A stretch of DNA of 64,000 bases, taken from contig CAJXUY010000001.1 of the NCBI GenBank assembly GCA_913060665.1, forward strand, positions 186,001 through 250,000, given 5' to 3'. The DNA is from an uncultured Oleiphilaceae bacterium (lineage in GTDB: Bacteria > Pseudomonadota > Gammaproteobacteria > Pseudomonadales > Oleiphilaceae). The position numbers and the translations under genes were made by a program. Of the stretch, positions 47,883 through 57,197 are shown piece by piece (within the stretch, counting starts at the first letter, position 1; the number at the start of each line of letters is the position of its first letter). The notes below the pieces were generated by a model. That model made no database searches. It saw only the letters and a program-made list of their open reading frames with translations, and was not told the origin of the DNA.

Positions 47883-47935
47883 TGATATAACGGTTAGTTA
47901 TTCCGTTATATCATAGATTATCTATAAGATGACAA
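47883..47935 (-). promoter_or_regulatory. zwf operon promoter with overlapping palindromic operator
   Basis: On the minus strand TTGTCA (47935-47930) and GATATA (47912-47907) are 17 bp apart. A perfect 11-bp palindrome, TGATATAACGG at 47883-47893 and CCGTTATATCA at 47903-47913, has one arm over the -10. This suggests repression by a dimeric regulator. It does not resemble the HexR site known from Pseudomonas. Confidence 0.6.
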
Positions 47936-47957
47936 TTCATACAGGGGAAATGACCAT

Positions 47958-49670
47958 TCATTGGTTCAAAACCTGCTGAACAATCAAAATCCCAAATAAA
48001 ATAAAGCTAACACTTTGCCAAAATACAACTGGATTACGTTGCATTAACGGTGGCCGACCTTTTGATAAAAATGAATTATTCGGATGTCGTAAATCATATA
48101 TAAATTCTGATAGTTCAGAATACCGCTTTAGCGGATTAATCTGTACCGCTCTACGCAGTGAATCGTCGACCCACAATGGCAACTCGGAATGATCATCAAT
48201 GATGCTTTTGTAATTCAATCGTCGCTGGGCAGTAACACTTTTTGCCTGGGCTATTTTTGTACTGTAGGGAAACCGCCCCGATAGCATTTGGTAGGTAATA
48301 ACACCCAACGCATAGATATCAGAGCGCTGTGTTCCAAACTGACCTAAAAAGTATTCGGGAGCTGAATAACGCATCGTACCCCGTAACAGCTCTTCTGTTT
48401 TAGCATCAGTCACACCGGCGATATAAGTAGAACCGAAATCGATTATTTTAACCGTATTAGTCTGATCGATCATGATGTTATTAGGGCGTAAGTCTTGGTG
48501 AATCATCTCTTGGCGATGAAATGCCTGCAAACCTTTAGCAACTTGATCAATGATAGACCTAACGGATTCCAAACTAGGCTTGGGATTATCGATCATCCAT
48601 TGGTTAAGAGAGATACCTTCAATGTACTCAGAAACCAAATATAAGTAGTTTCTTTTGCGACTTGGCGCTATCGCCTTCGCAACATTGGGGCTGTTTACCC
48701 GTTTAGCGATCCACTCCTCTAACATAAACTGCTCAAGATATTGGCTGTTATTCCTCAGCTCTGTAGAGGGGGTTTTAATGACGACTGTTTGTAATGTGTC
48801 AAGGTCTTTGGCCAGCAACACATGACTACGGCTACTAATATAAATTTCCCTAATAATTTCATAGCCGTCAAATTGCATTCTTGCAGTGAGCTTTGGTGGT
48901 AGCGGTAACATGGTTAGCTGCTGAACTTCATCCAACTGATAATCGGATACTTGATCTACTCGCGCTATTTGAACACTTAAGTTATCGTCACTTCCTCTTT
49001 CAAGTGCTAAATCAACTAAACTGATAGCAGCAGAATCAAGCGTATCGGCATTTGCTATCGCATCGGTAATATGTTGTCCGTTGACGAATTCGTATACGCC
49101 GTCGGTAGCCAAGACAAACACATCACCTTTCTCGATTGACATGTTTTGATAGTCAATCTCTAGTGTTTGGTCAACACCTAGTGCTCTTGTAAGGTAGCTA
49201 ACCTCTGCTGAGACCACTCGCCTGTGGTCTTCGGTCAGCTGCTCAAGCTGACCATCACATAGACGGTAGATGCGAGTATCACCGGAATGAAATAAATGTG
49301 CCGTATTAGATTTCAATACAAGCGCACTGAAAGTACAAATATAACCAGTATCTCGCTCAAAACGATAAGGGCTGTTACGAGTTTGAGCATAAAGCCATGA
49401 GTTAATTGACTTAACCACTTTTTGCACAGAAGTTTTAACCGACCAAGAATCGGATGTACAGTAATAATCCTCGAGAAAACCTGATACAGCAGCCTGACTA
49501 GCCACTTGACTTACTTTACTTGAACTAACGCCGTCAGCCATTGCGAGAACAATGCCTTTTGAACTTAGTAGAGGCTCTTTTGGCGATAAGCTGCCTAAAT
49601 GATCTTGATTGATGGGCTTTACACCTTTATGAGTCGCACTACCTATACTAACCTCTAACGGCTGCGTCAT
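47958..49670 (-). CDS. Fused PP2C phosphatase and Hanks-type protein kinase, membrane-anchored
   Basis: A 570-residue bifunctional signalling protein. Residues 1-240 are a PP2C phosphatase (KPINQDH, VLAMADGVSSSK, FHSGDTRIYRL, VLATDGVYEF, GSDDNLSVQ). Residues about 265-530 are a Ser/Thr kinase with the lysine in VVIKTP, catalytic loop MIHQDLRPNNIMI (HQD in place of HRD), KIIDFGST, and the APEY box. A C-terminal membrane helix (about 545-567) anchors it. Pseudomonas has a similar fusion between nitrite reductase and nitrate transporter genes. Here the partner is an FNT channel and cyanase, so control of nitrogen uptake is likely. Confidence 0.88.
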   Translation of the reverse strand: MTQPLEVSIGSATHKGVKPINQDHLGSLSPKEPLLSSKGIVLAMADGVSSSKVSQVASQAAVSGFLEDYYCTSDSWSVKTSVQKVVKSINSWLYAQTRNSPYRFERDTGYICTFSALVLKSNTAHLFHSGDTRIYRLCDGQLEQLTEDHRRVVSAEVSYLTRALGVDQTLEIDYQNMSIEKGDVFVLATDGVYEFVNGQHITDAIANADTLDSAAISLVDLALERGSDDNLSVQIARVDQVSDYQLDEVQQLTMLPLPPKLTARMQFDGYEIIREIYISSRSHVLLAKDLDTLQTVVIKTPSTELRNNSQYLEQFMLEEWIAKRVNSPNVAKAIAPSRKRNYLYLVSEYIEGISLNQWMIDNPKPSLESVRSIIDQVAKGLQAFHRQEMIHQDLRPNNIMIDQTNTVKIIDFGSTYIAGVTDAKTEELLRGTMRYSAPEYFLGQFGTQRSDIYALGVITYQMLSGRFPYSTKIAQAKSVTAQRRLNYKSIIDDHSELPLWVDDSLRRAVQINPLKRYSELSEFIYDLRHPNNSFLSKGRPPLMQRNPVVFWQSVSFILFGILIVQQVLNQ

Positions 49671-49705
49671 ATTTAAATCCTAAGTAGGTTAACCGCACCA
49701 AACTG

Positions 49706-49738
49706 AAAAAGGCTCCGTAATGTTAACTACGGAGCCTT
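49706..49738 (-). terminator. Rho-independent terminator after the FNT transporter gene
   Basis: Perfect 11-bp stem (AAGGCTCCGTA at 49709-49719, TACGGAGCCTT at 49728-49738), 8-base loop. On the minus strand the stem runs into TTTTTC. It separates the transporter from the kinase gene. Confidence 0.82.
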
Positions 49739-49759
49739 GCCTTTAAAAACCAATCACCA

Positions 49760-50572
49760 TTAAGCGGCTTTACGCTCTGGAGAAGTTCTAACATGTGTAA
49801 GGTATAACGGTAAACCTACCAACAAGAATCCGCCCGCAAGGTTACCAAGTGCGGTAGGGATTTCGTTCCATACGAAATATTCATAAATACCGAATTCACC
49901 ACCCATAATCATAGAGAATGGGAATAAGAACATGTTTACGATTGAATGCTCAAAGCCCATGAAAAAGAAAAGCATAACCGGCATCCACATTGCAGCCATT
50001 TTTGCACCTGCAGATGTTGAGATCATTGCTCCAACAACACCCATCGACACCATCCAGTTACACAGCATGCCACGAATAAAGATAGTGAACCAACCCTCAA
50101 CGCCATGCGCTTGATAACCCAACGTTCTAGACTCGCCAATTGAGCTAACCTTAGCTGCCAACGCACCACCGTCTGTGTTATAGCCATAGGTCAATATAAA
50201 AGACGCGAAGAATGCGGTGGTAAGTGCACCGGCAAAATTTCCTACAAACACTAGCCCCCAATTTCTTAACATTGAAGGAACCGTACATCCGGCACGTTTA
50301 TCTAAGATGGATAGCGGTACTAATGTAAATACACCCGTTAGTAGGTCAAACTTCATTAAGTAAAGCATGATAAACCCGACAGGGAATAAGAGAGACCCTA
50401 CCAACAAGCTACCGGTTTTTACAATCACAGTAATCGCAAAAAATGCTGCAAGACCTAGAATAGCACCGGCCATGAAAGCTCTTACGAGTGTATCTTTGGT
50501 GGACATAAATATTTTTTGTTCGCCTGAGTCAACCATCTTGGTGACAAATTCACTGGGTTCTATATAAGCCAT
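49760..50572 (-). CDS. Formate/nitrite transporter (FNT) family channel
   Basis: A 270-residue six-helix channel for small monovalent anions (formate, nitrite; cyanate is conceivable). Family signatures are IRGMLCNWMVSMGVVGA and MGFEHSIVNMFLFP, the latter with the central pore histidine. N-terminal PSEFVTKMVDSGEQK is also typical. With cyanase upstream and a nitrogen-type kinase downstream it may bring in nitrite or cyanate. It has its own sigma-54-like promoter at 50615-50631 and a terminator after it. Confidence 0.88.
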   Translation of the reverse strand: MAYIEPSEFVTKMVDSGEQKIFMSTKDTLVRAFMAGAILGLAAFFAITVIVKTGSLLVGSLLFPVGFIMLYLMKFDLLTGVFTLVPLSILDKRAGCTVPSMLRNWGLVFVGNFAGALTTAFFASFILTYGYNTDGGALAAKVSSIGESRTLGYQAHGVEGWFTIFIRGMLCNWMVSMGVVGAMISTSAGAKMAAMWMPVMLFFFMGFEHSIVNMFLFPFSMIMGGEFGIYEYFVWNEIPTALGNLAGGFLLVGLPLYLTHVRTSPERKAA

Positions 50573-50614
50573 ATAAACTCTCGCTATTTTAATTTAAAGT
50601 TTCAAATATTACCA

Positions 50615-50631
50615 AGCATTAACAATGCCAA
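50615..50631 (-). promoter_or_regulatory. Sigma-54-type promoter of the FNT gene
   Basis: Minus strand TTGGCATTGTTAATGCT: -24 GG and -12 GC with exactly 10 bases between them, 43 bases before the ATG. Close to the consensus TTGGCAC-N5-TTGCW. A TGCACC half-site, possibly NtrC-related, lies upstream at about 50734-50739. Confidence 0.68.
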
Positions 50632-50748
50632 CTCTACAATTCATTGTTTTATATAGTAATATTTCTTAACAATAGGTATTTATACTTATTTGTAGTTAGT
50701 TGAAATCTATTTAGTGCTAATTATTGAATCAGAGTGCACCAAAATAAA

Positions 50749-51189
50749 TCACCAAGATGCGTAAGGTAGAAACTTACCATTGAGCGTAAGAATAACCCTG
50801 TCCCCTTTCGGATTTTCTTCTTTGTCTACCTCCATAGAAAAGTCAATGGCACTCATGATGCCGTCACCAAACTTCTCCTGAATCACTTCTTTCAAGGTTT
50901 CTCCGTAGACGCCTACCACTTCGTATAACCGGTAAATCAGTGGATCTTGTGGGATCGACTTATCCCACTCTTTGGTTGGGTATGCCATCAAAGCAGCCTT
51001 AGCTTCAGTTGGCAAACCAATATACGCTACCAACTTATCAGCTACCTCTTCAGGGCAGCTATTCATCCCTAAACAAGCGGATGTAGTCCAAACAGGTGAC
51101 ATATCGATAGCACTCGCAATACCCTCCCAAGTCAGTGACTTCTCTTTTTTCAATAAAACAATCGCTTCAGTGACATCTAACTTATTCAT
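50749..51189 (-). CDS. cynS: Cyanase (cyanate hydratase)
   Basis: A 146-residue enzyme that converts cyanate and bicarbonate to ammonia and CO2, detoxifying cyanate and supplying nitrogen. The C-terminal catalytic domain is conserved, with R87 and E90 in YRLYEVVGVYGE and S113 in GIMSAIDFS, matching R96/E99/S122 of E. coli. The N-terminal helical domain is LTWEGIASAIDMSPVW. The ATG at 51189 has GAGGAT upstream. The FNT channel follows 176 bases downstream. Confidence 0.95.
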   Translation of the reverse strand: MNKLDVTEAIVLLKKEKSLTWEGIASAIDMSPVWTTSACLGMNSCPEEVADKLVAYIGLPTEAKAALMAYPTKEWDKSIPQDPLIYRLYEVVGVYGETLKEVIQEKFGDGIMSAIDFSMEVDKEENPKGDRVILTLNGKFLPYASW

Positions 51190-51238
51190 GGCTATATCCT
51201 CTAAAACCTTTTAAGTGATTATTAATCACCTAAACCTT

Positions 51239-51255
51239 AGCCATAACTGTGCCAA
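51239..51255 (-). promoter_or_regulatory. Sigma-54-type promoter of cynS
   Basis: Minus strand TTGGCACAGTTATGGCT: a full TTGGCAC -24 box and TGGCT -12 box, GG and GC separated by 10 bases, about 50 bases before the ATG. Between it and cynS is a small dyad, GTGATT/AATCAC (51215-51229), near the expected transcription start. The rest of the 310-base gap (51190-51499) shows no gene. Confidence 0.75.
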
Positions 51256-51499
51256 TAAGTGTTTAGGCAGTTAACCATTTGTATTTACAGTGCTTTTTAA
51301 TAGATTTAATAGATTTTTTTGGTGTAGATAAAAACACTGCAAGCACTAAGTTGATGCATGTTTGATTTAGCTATCAGCATTATTAACAGGCTAGATAGTG
51401 ATCTATGCTAATGACGAGTGAATGAATCATAAGTTGAAAAAGGTAGACACCCTGCCTGAGTGGCGTGATGACGCTTTATTGATTTTCTGTGAGAGGGCA

Positions 51500-52066
51500 T
51501 TATCTGTATAGTAAATTAAGCGCAATGTTCTTAGCTTTAATAGCCGCCTGCATATCACCCATAACAAAAGCACTATTAATCGCACCTTCCTTGAGTAATA
51601 GAAGGGTATCGAGCATTAATTCAGCACGATTCTCGTTAAGAATATGTGCGCTCAACTGATCACTAAATATACGCTTAATATTGTTCTTATGTTGCTGACA
51701 CTGTAAGTAGATTTGACATTTATCATCACTGTATTCTGCGGCCGTGTTGATAAAAAAACACCCTCCAAAACGACCTAGCTCGGTCGCTTTATTGTTAAAC
51801 CAGTCATCTAGGGCATTAAAAACGTCTTCAATAAATGCATTTACTGAATCACTTTTTTGGCAACGAGATAAAAGCCAGCGTGTAAACCGCTGATCGCGTT
51901 CGATAACACACGACAGAATAAGGTCATCTTTGCTTGGAAAGTATTTGTATAGAGTTTTTTTTGCAATTCCTGATTGCGCTAATACCTCGTTAATACCTAC
52001 TGCATGTATACCTGATTGATAAAAGAGCTCAAGTGCGGTATCGATTAACTCTGCGCGTTTATTCAT
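51500..52066 (-). CDS. TetR-family transcriptional regulator
   Basis: A 188-residue repressor. The N-terminal HTH is [19 protein letters not shown] followed by [19 protein letters not shown]. The C-terminal ligand domain carries [15 protein letters not shown], as in YxaF/AcrR-like members. It is divergent from the DUF1348 gene, about 105 bases between starts, and probably represses it. The ligand is unknown. Confidence 0.9.
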   Translation of the reverse strand: MNKRAELIDTALELFYQSGIHAVGINEVLAQSGIAKKTLYKYFPSKDDLILSCVIERDQRFTRWLLSRCQKSDSVNAFIEDVFNALDDWFNNKATELGRFGGCFFINTAAEYSDDKCQIYLQCQQHKNNIKRIFSDQLSAHILNENRAELMLDTLLLLKEGAINSAFVMGDMQAAIKAKNIALNLLYR

Positions 52067-52171
52067 TTAGTGTTAACTCAAAAAGTGTTGCGCAAGTATA
52101 CCGATCTGTCTACTATTGCTCAAGAGGAGACAGTTCAGTCTCCTTATTTTAACTCAACCTTGGAGTCCATT

Positions 52172-52642
52172 ATGGATACAGCAAGACCCCCACTTCCGCC
52201 GTTTGATCATGAAGGTGCGTTAACAAAAGTCAGAATGGCTGAAAATGGATGGAATAACCAAGACCCGGAAAAGGTAGCGCTAGCGTACAGCCAAGATAGC
52301 CAGTGGCGAAACCGCAATAGTTTCATTAACGGCCGACCAGAAATAATACAATTCTTAAAGAATAAATGGGAAAGAGAGCTAGATTACAAGCTAATCAAAG
52401 AATTGTGGGCCTATGGTGAAAACCGTATAGCAGTAAGGTTTGCTTACGAGTACCGAAATTCAGGTAACCAATGGTTTCGTGCATACGGAAATGAAAACTG
52501 GGAGTTTGATGAGTTGGGACTAATGCGCAAACGCTACGCAAGTATTAACGATTTAACCATCAACGACAGAGATAGACTATTAAAGTGGCCTGGGAGTGTA
52601 AGACCTGAGGATTATCCCGGCCTATCAGAACTCGCCCTCTAG
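52172..52642 (+). CDS. DUF1348 / SnoaL-like NTF2-fold protein
   Basis: A 156-residue DUF1348 protein with an NTF2-like fold: [20 protein letters not shown], then [37 protein letters not shown] and [13 protein letters not shown], all typical of the family. The ATG at 52172 has GGAG upstream; the frame back to 52070 is not family-like. Commonly paired with a TetR regulator, as here. Biochemical role unknown. Confidence 0.85.
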   Translation: MDTARPPLPPFDHEGALTKVRMAENGWNNQDPEKVALAYSQDSQWRNRNSFINGRPEIIQFLKNKWERELDYKLIKELWAYGENRIAVRFAYEYRNSGNQWFRAYGNENWEFDELGLMRKRYASINDLTINDRDRLLKWPGSVRPEDYPGLSELAL

Positions 52643-52719
52643 TAGCTGAACGCTTAGTTGTGAGTATTCATCGTTATACCCTGTTAGCTTTACTGATATT
52701 GATTACTGAGTGATAATTC

Positions 52720-53361
52720 ATGCTATTAGGCCCGCTATGCAGTGGCGATACTCACACTACAGGAACAAATGTGAAACAACACTTTGTAAAAATGCGTACA
52801 ACGCTAGAACAACGTTTTCATGCTGACCTAGCAGACTGGAATGGCTTTGCTGGATTCTTTCACCTACTTGAATTGAAAGAAAATGAACACTGGATAAAAG
52901 CCGGCCAACCCTGCGAAGAGTTCTTTTATATAGCAGAAGGATTAGTACGGATTTACTATGTAGACCAAGAAGGCAACGAGGTGAATGAGGGTTTTTACGA
53001 AGAAGGAATACTGCTAGGCCCAATATCAAGCTTTGTAAGTAGTGCACCCTGCCCTTATTATATTCAAACCATAGAGCCTGCCACACTATTGGTCGCTAAC
53101 TACCCTAAATTTCACGCTTACGCGTTAGACAAGCCAGAAATACTTAATTTCGAAATCACCTTTATGCATAATCTATTTGTCAGCAATGCAAAGCGAGATG
53201 CTAAACGTCTAATTTGCAACGGTGAGCAGCGATATCGATGGTTTTGCAAAGAGTATAACCATTTATTAGAGCGTATCCCCCAATATCACATTGCGTCATT
53301 TCTAGGCATGACACCGGTTAGTTTATCCAGATTAAAGAAGAATCAAAACAAAGAGGTTTGA
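52720..53361 (+). CDS. Crp/Fnr-family transcriptional regulator
   Basis: A 213-residue regulator with an N-terminal cyclic-nucleotide-binding-like beta barrel (about 60-140, KAGQPCEEFFYIAEGLVRIY). The C-terminal HTH (about 180-210) reads RIPQYHIASFLGMTPVSLSR. The canonical cAMP-contact residues are not evident, so the effector is open. A GTG at 52771 with AGGAA upstream is an equally good start (196 residues). It follows the DUF1348 gene in the same direction with a 77-base gap. Confidence 0.85.
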   Translation: MLLGPLCSGDTHTTGTNVKQHFVKMRTTLEQRFHADLADWNGFAGFFHLLELKENEHWIKAGQPCEEFFYIAEGLVRIYYVDQEGNEVNEGFYEEGILLGPISSFVSSAPCPYYIQTIEPATLLVANYPKFHAYALDKPEILNFEITFMHNLFVSNAKRDAKRLICNGEQRYRWFCKEYNHLLERIPQYHIASFLGMTPVSLSRLKKNQNKEV

Positions 53362-53593
53362 TACGAAAAGGGTTTAAAAAGCGGGCCACCCATTGACTTG
53401 ATGGCCTCGTTCAGCTGTTGTGGTTGCAAAGGCGACGCCCGGGGGCCTAACACCAATGACAGTTAGGAACGAACTGGCGCAACGTTTATTCTGATTTTCA
53501 ACAATGTTAGTTGATACGCTTTGGTGTATTCCTTAACATTTGATAATAAGCCGTATAATAAACACTAACCCACTCTAAATGTTTGCCGAGTGT

Positions 53594-55480
53594 TTAAGAC
53601 ATCCCCAAAGCACTGAACCTATCTTCTAGATCTGTCAGTATTGAAGGATCATCAATCGTGGAGGGCACTGAGTATGTTTGGCCATCAGCAATTTGGCGGA
53701 TTGTTTTACGCAAGATCTTACCTGACCTTGTTTTTGGTAGCCTATCTACCACCATTGCTCGCTGAAAACAGGCTAATGGTCCAATGCGGTCTCTTACGAG
53801 TTTGACTAATTCTTTTTCAAGCACCTCATCATCGACATCAACACCATCTTTCAGTAATACGAGCCCTAAAGGCACCTGCCCTTTAAGTTGGTCAGCCACC
53901 CCAAAGACTGCACACTCAGCAATGGCTTCATGAGAACCGACAACCTCTTCCATCTCGCCTGTCGACAATCTATGCCCTGCTACGTTAATGACATCATCGG
54001 TACGGCCCATAATATACAGGTAGCCATCATCATCAATGTAACCTCCATCACCGGATAGGTAATAGCCATTAAAAATATTTAAATATGAGCCTTTGAATCG
54101 TTCAGTATCGTTCCAAACCGTCGGTAAGCAACCGGGAGGCATAGGCAGTTTAACGACCACACTTCCTTGTTCATTTGGTTGCGCAGGTAGACCTCGCTCG
54201 TTCAGCACTTTCACATCAAAACCAACCGTGGGCATTGTTGCAGAACCCGGTTTTACTGGCATCAACCCTTCACCTACGGGGTTACAAGCGATAGCCCAAC
54301 CGGTTTCAGTTTGCCACCAGTGATCAAGAATCGGTAAGTTGGTTTTTTCTTTAAGCCATTCATAGGTGGGTGGGTCTAGTCTTTCGCCCGCTAAATAAAG
54401 ACGTTCGAGTTTTTTTAGATCATACTTTTTTAATAACTCGGCATCAGGGTCTTCTTTTCGAATAGCTCTAAACGCTGTTGGAGCAGAAAACAATACTTTC
54501 ACATCGTAGTCAGCACAAACACGCCAGAAAGCGCCCGCATCAGGTGTTCTAACAGGTTTTCCCTCATACAAAATAGTGGTGCAACCGGTAAGTAAAGGTG
54601 CGTAGACAATATAAGAGTGACCCACTACCCACCCAACATCTGATGCTGCCCAATAAACATCGCCAGGTTTCACGCCATAAACCCACTCCATGCTATAGCG
54701 CATCGCAACTGCGTGTCCGCCATTGTCACGCACTACACCTTTTGGTTTACCAGTCGTGCCTGATGTGTAAAGTATATAAAGAGGGTCTGTGGACAATACA
54801 GGAACAGGGTCTTTCGCCTTAGCGGTTGCGTTTAACGCTTGCCAGTCATAATCACGATTGGCAACTAAAGAACAGAGTACTTGAGGTCGCTGTACAATTA
54901 CGCAACTATCGGGTTTATGGGTGGCCAGCTCAATGGCTTGGTCAAGAAGTGGCTTGTATGCAATCACTTTATTAACTTCGATGCCACAAGAAGCCGAGAC
55001 AATCACTTTTGGGGTTGCGTCATCAATTCTGACAGCTAGTTCGTTGGCGGCAAAACCTCCAAATACAACCGAGTGAATAGCGCCGATTCGCGCGCAAGCA
55101 AGCATCGCAATGACGGCCTCGGGGATCATTGGCATATAGAGTACTACTCGGTCGCCCTTAGATACGCCCAACGTATCTAGAGCACCCGCAAAACAGGCTA
55201 CTTTATCTCTTAGCTGAATATAGCTAATTTTTTCAACACTACCGGTAACAGGAGAGTCGTAGATCAACGCCGTTTGCTCACCACGCCCCAGCTCAACGTG
55301 ATAGTCAAGCGCTAAATAAGACGTATTAAGCTCGCCATCTGCATACCAACAGTCCAAACCTTCTCGGTTTTTACTGAGTATGGTTTTGGGCTTTTTATAC
55401 CAAGAGATAAGCCCTGATTTTTCTTTCCAAAAGGAAACCGGATCATTAATTGAAGACAGGTAGGTGGCTTTGTACGACAT
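53594..55480 (-). CDS. prpE: Propionyl-CoA synthetase
   Basis: A 628-residue acyl-CoA synthetase of the PrpE type activating propionate (or acetate) with ATP and CoA. The AMP site is LYILYTSGTTGKPKGVVRD, with DHWWQTETGWAI, YLSGDGGYIDDDGYLYIMGR and the C-terminal lysine region PKTRSGKILRKTIR. The ATG at 55480 has AGGGAG upstream. No methylcitrate genes adjoin it. It appears to stand alone; the 230 bases downstream hold no gene. Confidence 0.92.
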   Translation of the reverse strand: MSYKATYLSSINDPVSFWKEKSGLISWYKKPKTILSKNREGLDCWYADGELNTSYLALDYHVELGRGEQTALIYDSPVTGSVEKISYIQLRDKVACFAGALDTLGVSKGDRVVLYMPMIPEAVIAMLACARIGAIHSVVFGGFAANELAVRIDDATPKVIVSASCGIEVNKVIAYKPLLDQAIELATHKPDSCVIVQRPQVLCSLVANRDYDWQALNATAKAKDPVPVLSTDPLYILYTSGTTGKPKGVVRDNGGHAVAMRYSMEWVYGVKPGDVYWAASDVGWVVGHSYIVYAPLLTGCTTILYEGKPVRTPDAGAFWRVCADYDVKVLFSAPTAFRAIRKEDPDAELLKKYDLKKLERLYLAGERLDPPTYEWLKEKTNLPILDHWWQTETGWAIACNPVGEGLMPVKPGSATMPTVGFDVKVLNERGLPAQPNEQGSVVVKLPMPPGCLPTVWNDTERFKGSYLNIFNGYYLSGDGGYIDDDGYLYIMGRTDDVINVAGHRLSTGEMEEVVGSHEAIAECAVFGVADQLKGQVPLGLVLLKDGVDVDDEVLEKELVKLVRDRIGPLACFQRAMVVDRLPKTRSGKILRKTIRQIADGQTYSVPSTIDDPSILTDLEDRFSALGMS

Positions 55481-55582
55481 GACTAAACTCCCTTGTGATG
55501 CTGTAATTTGTATACAATTACATGGAAGTTTAGAACACTATTTGATCAAATCATCTAAGACATAAGGCTAACAAACTCAACG

Positions 55583-56359
55583 TTAACCCGGCCGCATTGC
55601 TAATATAGAACTGATATTAATTACCTTTGAGTACCGTGAGAGTTTCACCTCTTTTGACTCCATCGCGAGAATAGACATTCTATCGGCTAACTCATTACCC
55701 TCAACGCCTACATGGCCATTAACATGCAATACTTTAATGTTACCCTTAAGTTCTTGATAAAGATTGAATATTTTTTTGATTAACTCAAGATTTTTGATCT
55801 CCCCTCCCGCTTTTTTCCACCCTTTCTTCTCCCAGCCCGCGGCCCATTGAGTCACGCACTGTATTGAGTATTTTGAATCACAGAATATGGCGACCGTTCT
55901 ATTTTTAACCAGTTCTACCTTGGCCATCTCAAGAGCTTCAAACAATGCACCCAGTTCGGCTGTGTTGTTTGTGCCGTTAGGGCTGTATAGGCCGAACCAT
56001 AGTTCATCGATTTCGCCATCACGATAAACCGCCAACCCTGAACCTGCTTCGCCTGGGTTAGGCTCGCAACCACCGTCGGTATAGATTTTAGTCGTAAAAT
56101 CAAGTCTATCTATTTCTGACTCGGTATAGGTTTTTATAGAATTCGACGTAGCATTGCGTTTAGCCGACGTTACACTTTTAGAAGCAGGGGTCGAACTATT
56201 TGAAGGTCTACCAGTATATGCAGACTCAGCTTCGGCCAATGTTTTGAAAGATTTATATTTTGCGCCTGGAAATTTATCAATATGTTTTTTGCAGGTAGCC
56301 CAATCAGTAAAGATACCGGTTTCTCTGCCCTGCCATATTACATAGTATTTTGAAGCCAC
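55583..56359 (-). CDS. rnhA: Ribonuclease HI with N-terminal caulimovirus/viroplasmin domain
   Basis: A 258-residue RNase HI that cleaves RNA in RNA-DNA hybrids. The N-terminal viroplasmin-like domain (YYVIWQGRETGIFTDW...AESAYTG, 5-50) binds hybrids. A serine-rich linker (51-85) follows. The catalytic domain has D95 (YTDGGCEPNPG), E135 (NNTAELGAL), D161 (AIFCDSKYS) and D226 (GNELADRM). The start is a GTG at 56359 with AAGGAA upstream. This arrangement is more usual in eukaryotes and some bacteria than the E. coli enzyme. Confidence 0.9.
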   Translation of the reverse strand: MASKYYVIWQGRETGIFTDWATCKKHIDKFPGAKYKSFKTLAEAESAYTGRPSNSSTPASKSVTSAKRNATSNSIKTYTESEIDRLDFTTKIYTDGGCEPNPGEAGSGLAVYRDGEIDELWFGLYSPNGTNNTAELGALFEALEMAKVELVKNRTVAIFCDSKYSIQCVTQWAAGWEKKGWKKAGGEIKNLELIKKIFNLYQELKGNIKVLHVNGHVGVEGNELADRMSILAMESKEVKLSRYSKVINISSILAMRPG

Positions 56360-56463
56360 AAGTTATTCCTTAGTGAAACGATAAAAACTCAGTTAGGCGC
56401 TTAATATCAAGATATAATCAGCCACTATATTATTCGTCAATTGTATACCTTGAGCAGTATTTT

Positions 56464-56754
56464 ATGAAAATAAACGCCACTAATATTATCGATAAGGGTA
56501 TCACCTGCTCGAGCTGTGAAGCCATTTGCTGTCGTATGGAAGTGATGATAATCACAGATACAGGAGTGCCCGACCGATTCATCAAAACCGACAAGTGGGG
56601 TGGCGAGACAATGAGCCGACTGGGCGACGGCTGGTGTGCTGCGCTCGACCGAAACACAATGCTTTGTTCAATTTACGACAATAGGCCACTTATTTGCAGA
56701 GAGTTTGCAATGGGAGAAAGCGAGTGCATTGAAGCACGAAACGACTACCCTTAA
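56464..56754 (+). CDS. YkgJ-family cysteine cluster protein
   Basis: A 96-residue small metal-binding protein. Eight cysteines lie at C15, C18, C22, C23 (CSSCEAICC) and C58, C68, C78, C88 (LCSIYDNRPLICREF), the pattern of the YkgJ zinc/iron-chelating family. Function unknown. The ATG at 56464 starts the domain directly. Divergent from rnhA. Confidence 0.85.
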   Translation: MKINATNIIDKGITCSSCEAICCRMEVMIITDTGVPDRFIKTDKWGGETMSRLGDGWCAALDRNTMLCSIYDNRPLICREFAMGESECIEARNDYP

Positions 56755-56806
56755 CATAGTTAACTATTAGACTGCATGCCAATTAGCGAGTCTTGTTAGT
56801 TACTAA

Positions 56807-57061
56807 CTATGTCATCACCCCAAAAGGGTTCTGTTTAGTGTTTCTGCCACCGTTTTGTTGGTTCTTCTGATGCGAAAGCTTTACATTTTTCGCGACCAGT
56901 TTAGATTTATCAACGTGGCATTCAAATTCGACCGTAACACCGATTCTTAGGAACTGGCAGTTAAGTAAATCAGCTTTGCGAACCATAATATCTGGCCCAC
57001 TACCATTTTCTAAAAAACCATATTCTTTATCTCTAAACCATTTTTTTACGACTGTTTGCAA
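56807..57061 (-). CDS. Cold-shock-domain protein, divergent
   Basis: An 84-residue protein with one cold-shock OB fold: VVKKWFRDKEYGFLENGSG resembles the KWFnxxKGFGFI RNP1 region, then DIMVRKADLLNCQFLRIG and VEFECHVDKSKLVAKNV. The aromatic RNA-binding face is partly altered (EYGFLE). A polar, Gln/Asn-rich tail follows. The start is a TTG at 57061 with GGAG upstream. Likely binds single-stranded nucleic acid. Confidence 0.75.
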   Translation of the reverse strand: MQTVVKKWFRDKEYGFLENGSGPDIMVRKADLLNCQFLRIGVTVEFECHVDKSKLVAKNVKLSHQKNQQNGGRNTKQNPFGVMT

Positions 57062-57197
57062 AATCAGATCTCCAACATTATTTACTAAAGTTTCATTTAC
57101 TGAGCCTAAGCAAGGCTATTTGATGCGCACGCCAGTTTTAAATCAACGTGATAGAAAAGAACAACATCGAAGACATTTATCAAAGCTCCACTGTCGT

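Noticed and set aside
56754-56812. Inverted repeat ACATAGTTA / TAACTATGT between YkgJ and cold-shock genes as a terminator
   Set aside because: Arms are A+T-rich with a 41-base loop and no T-run, so a terminator is not supported.
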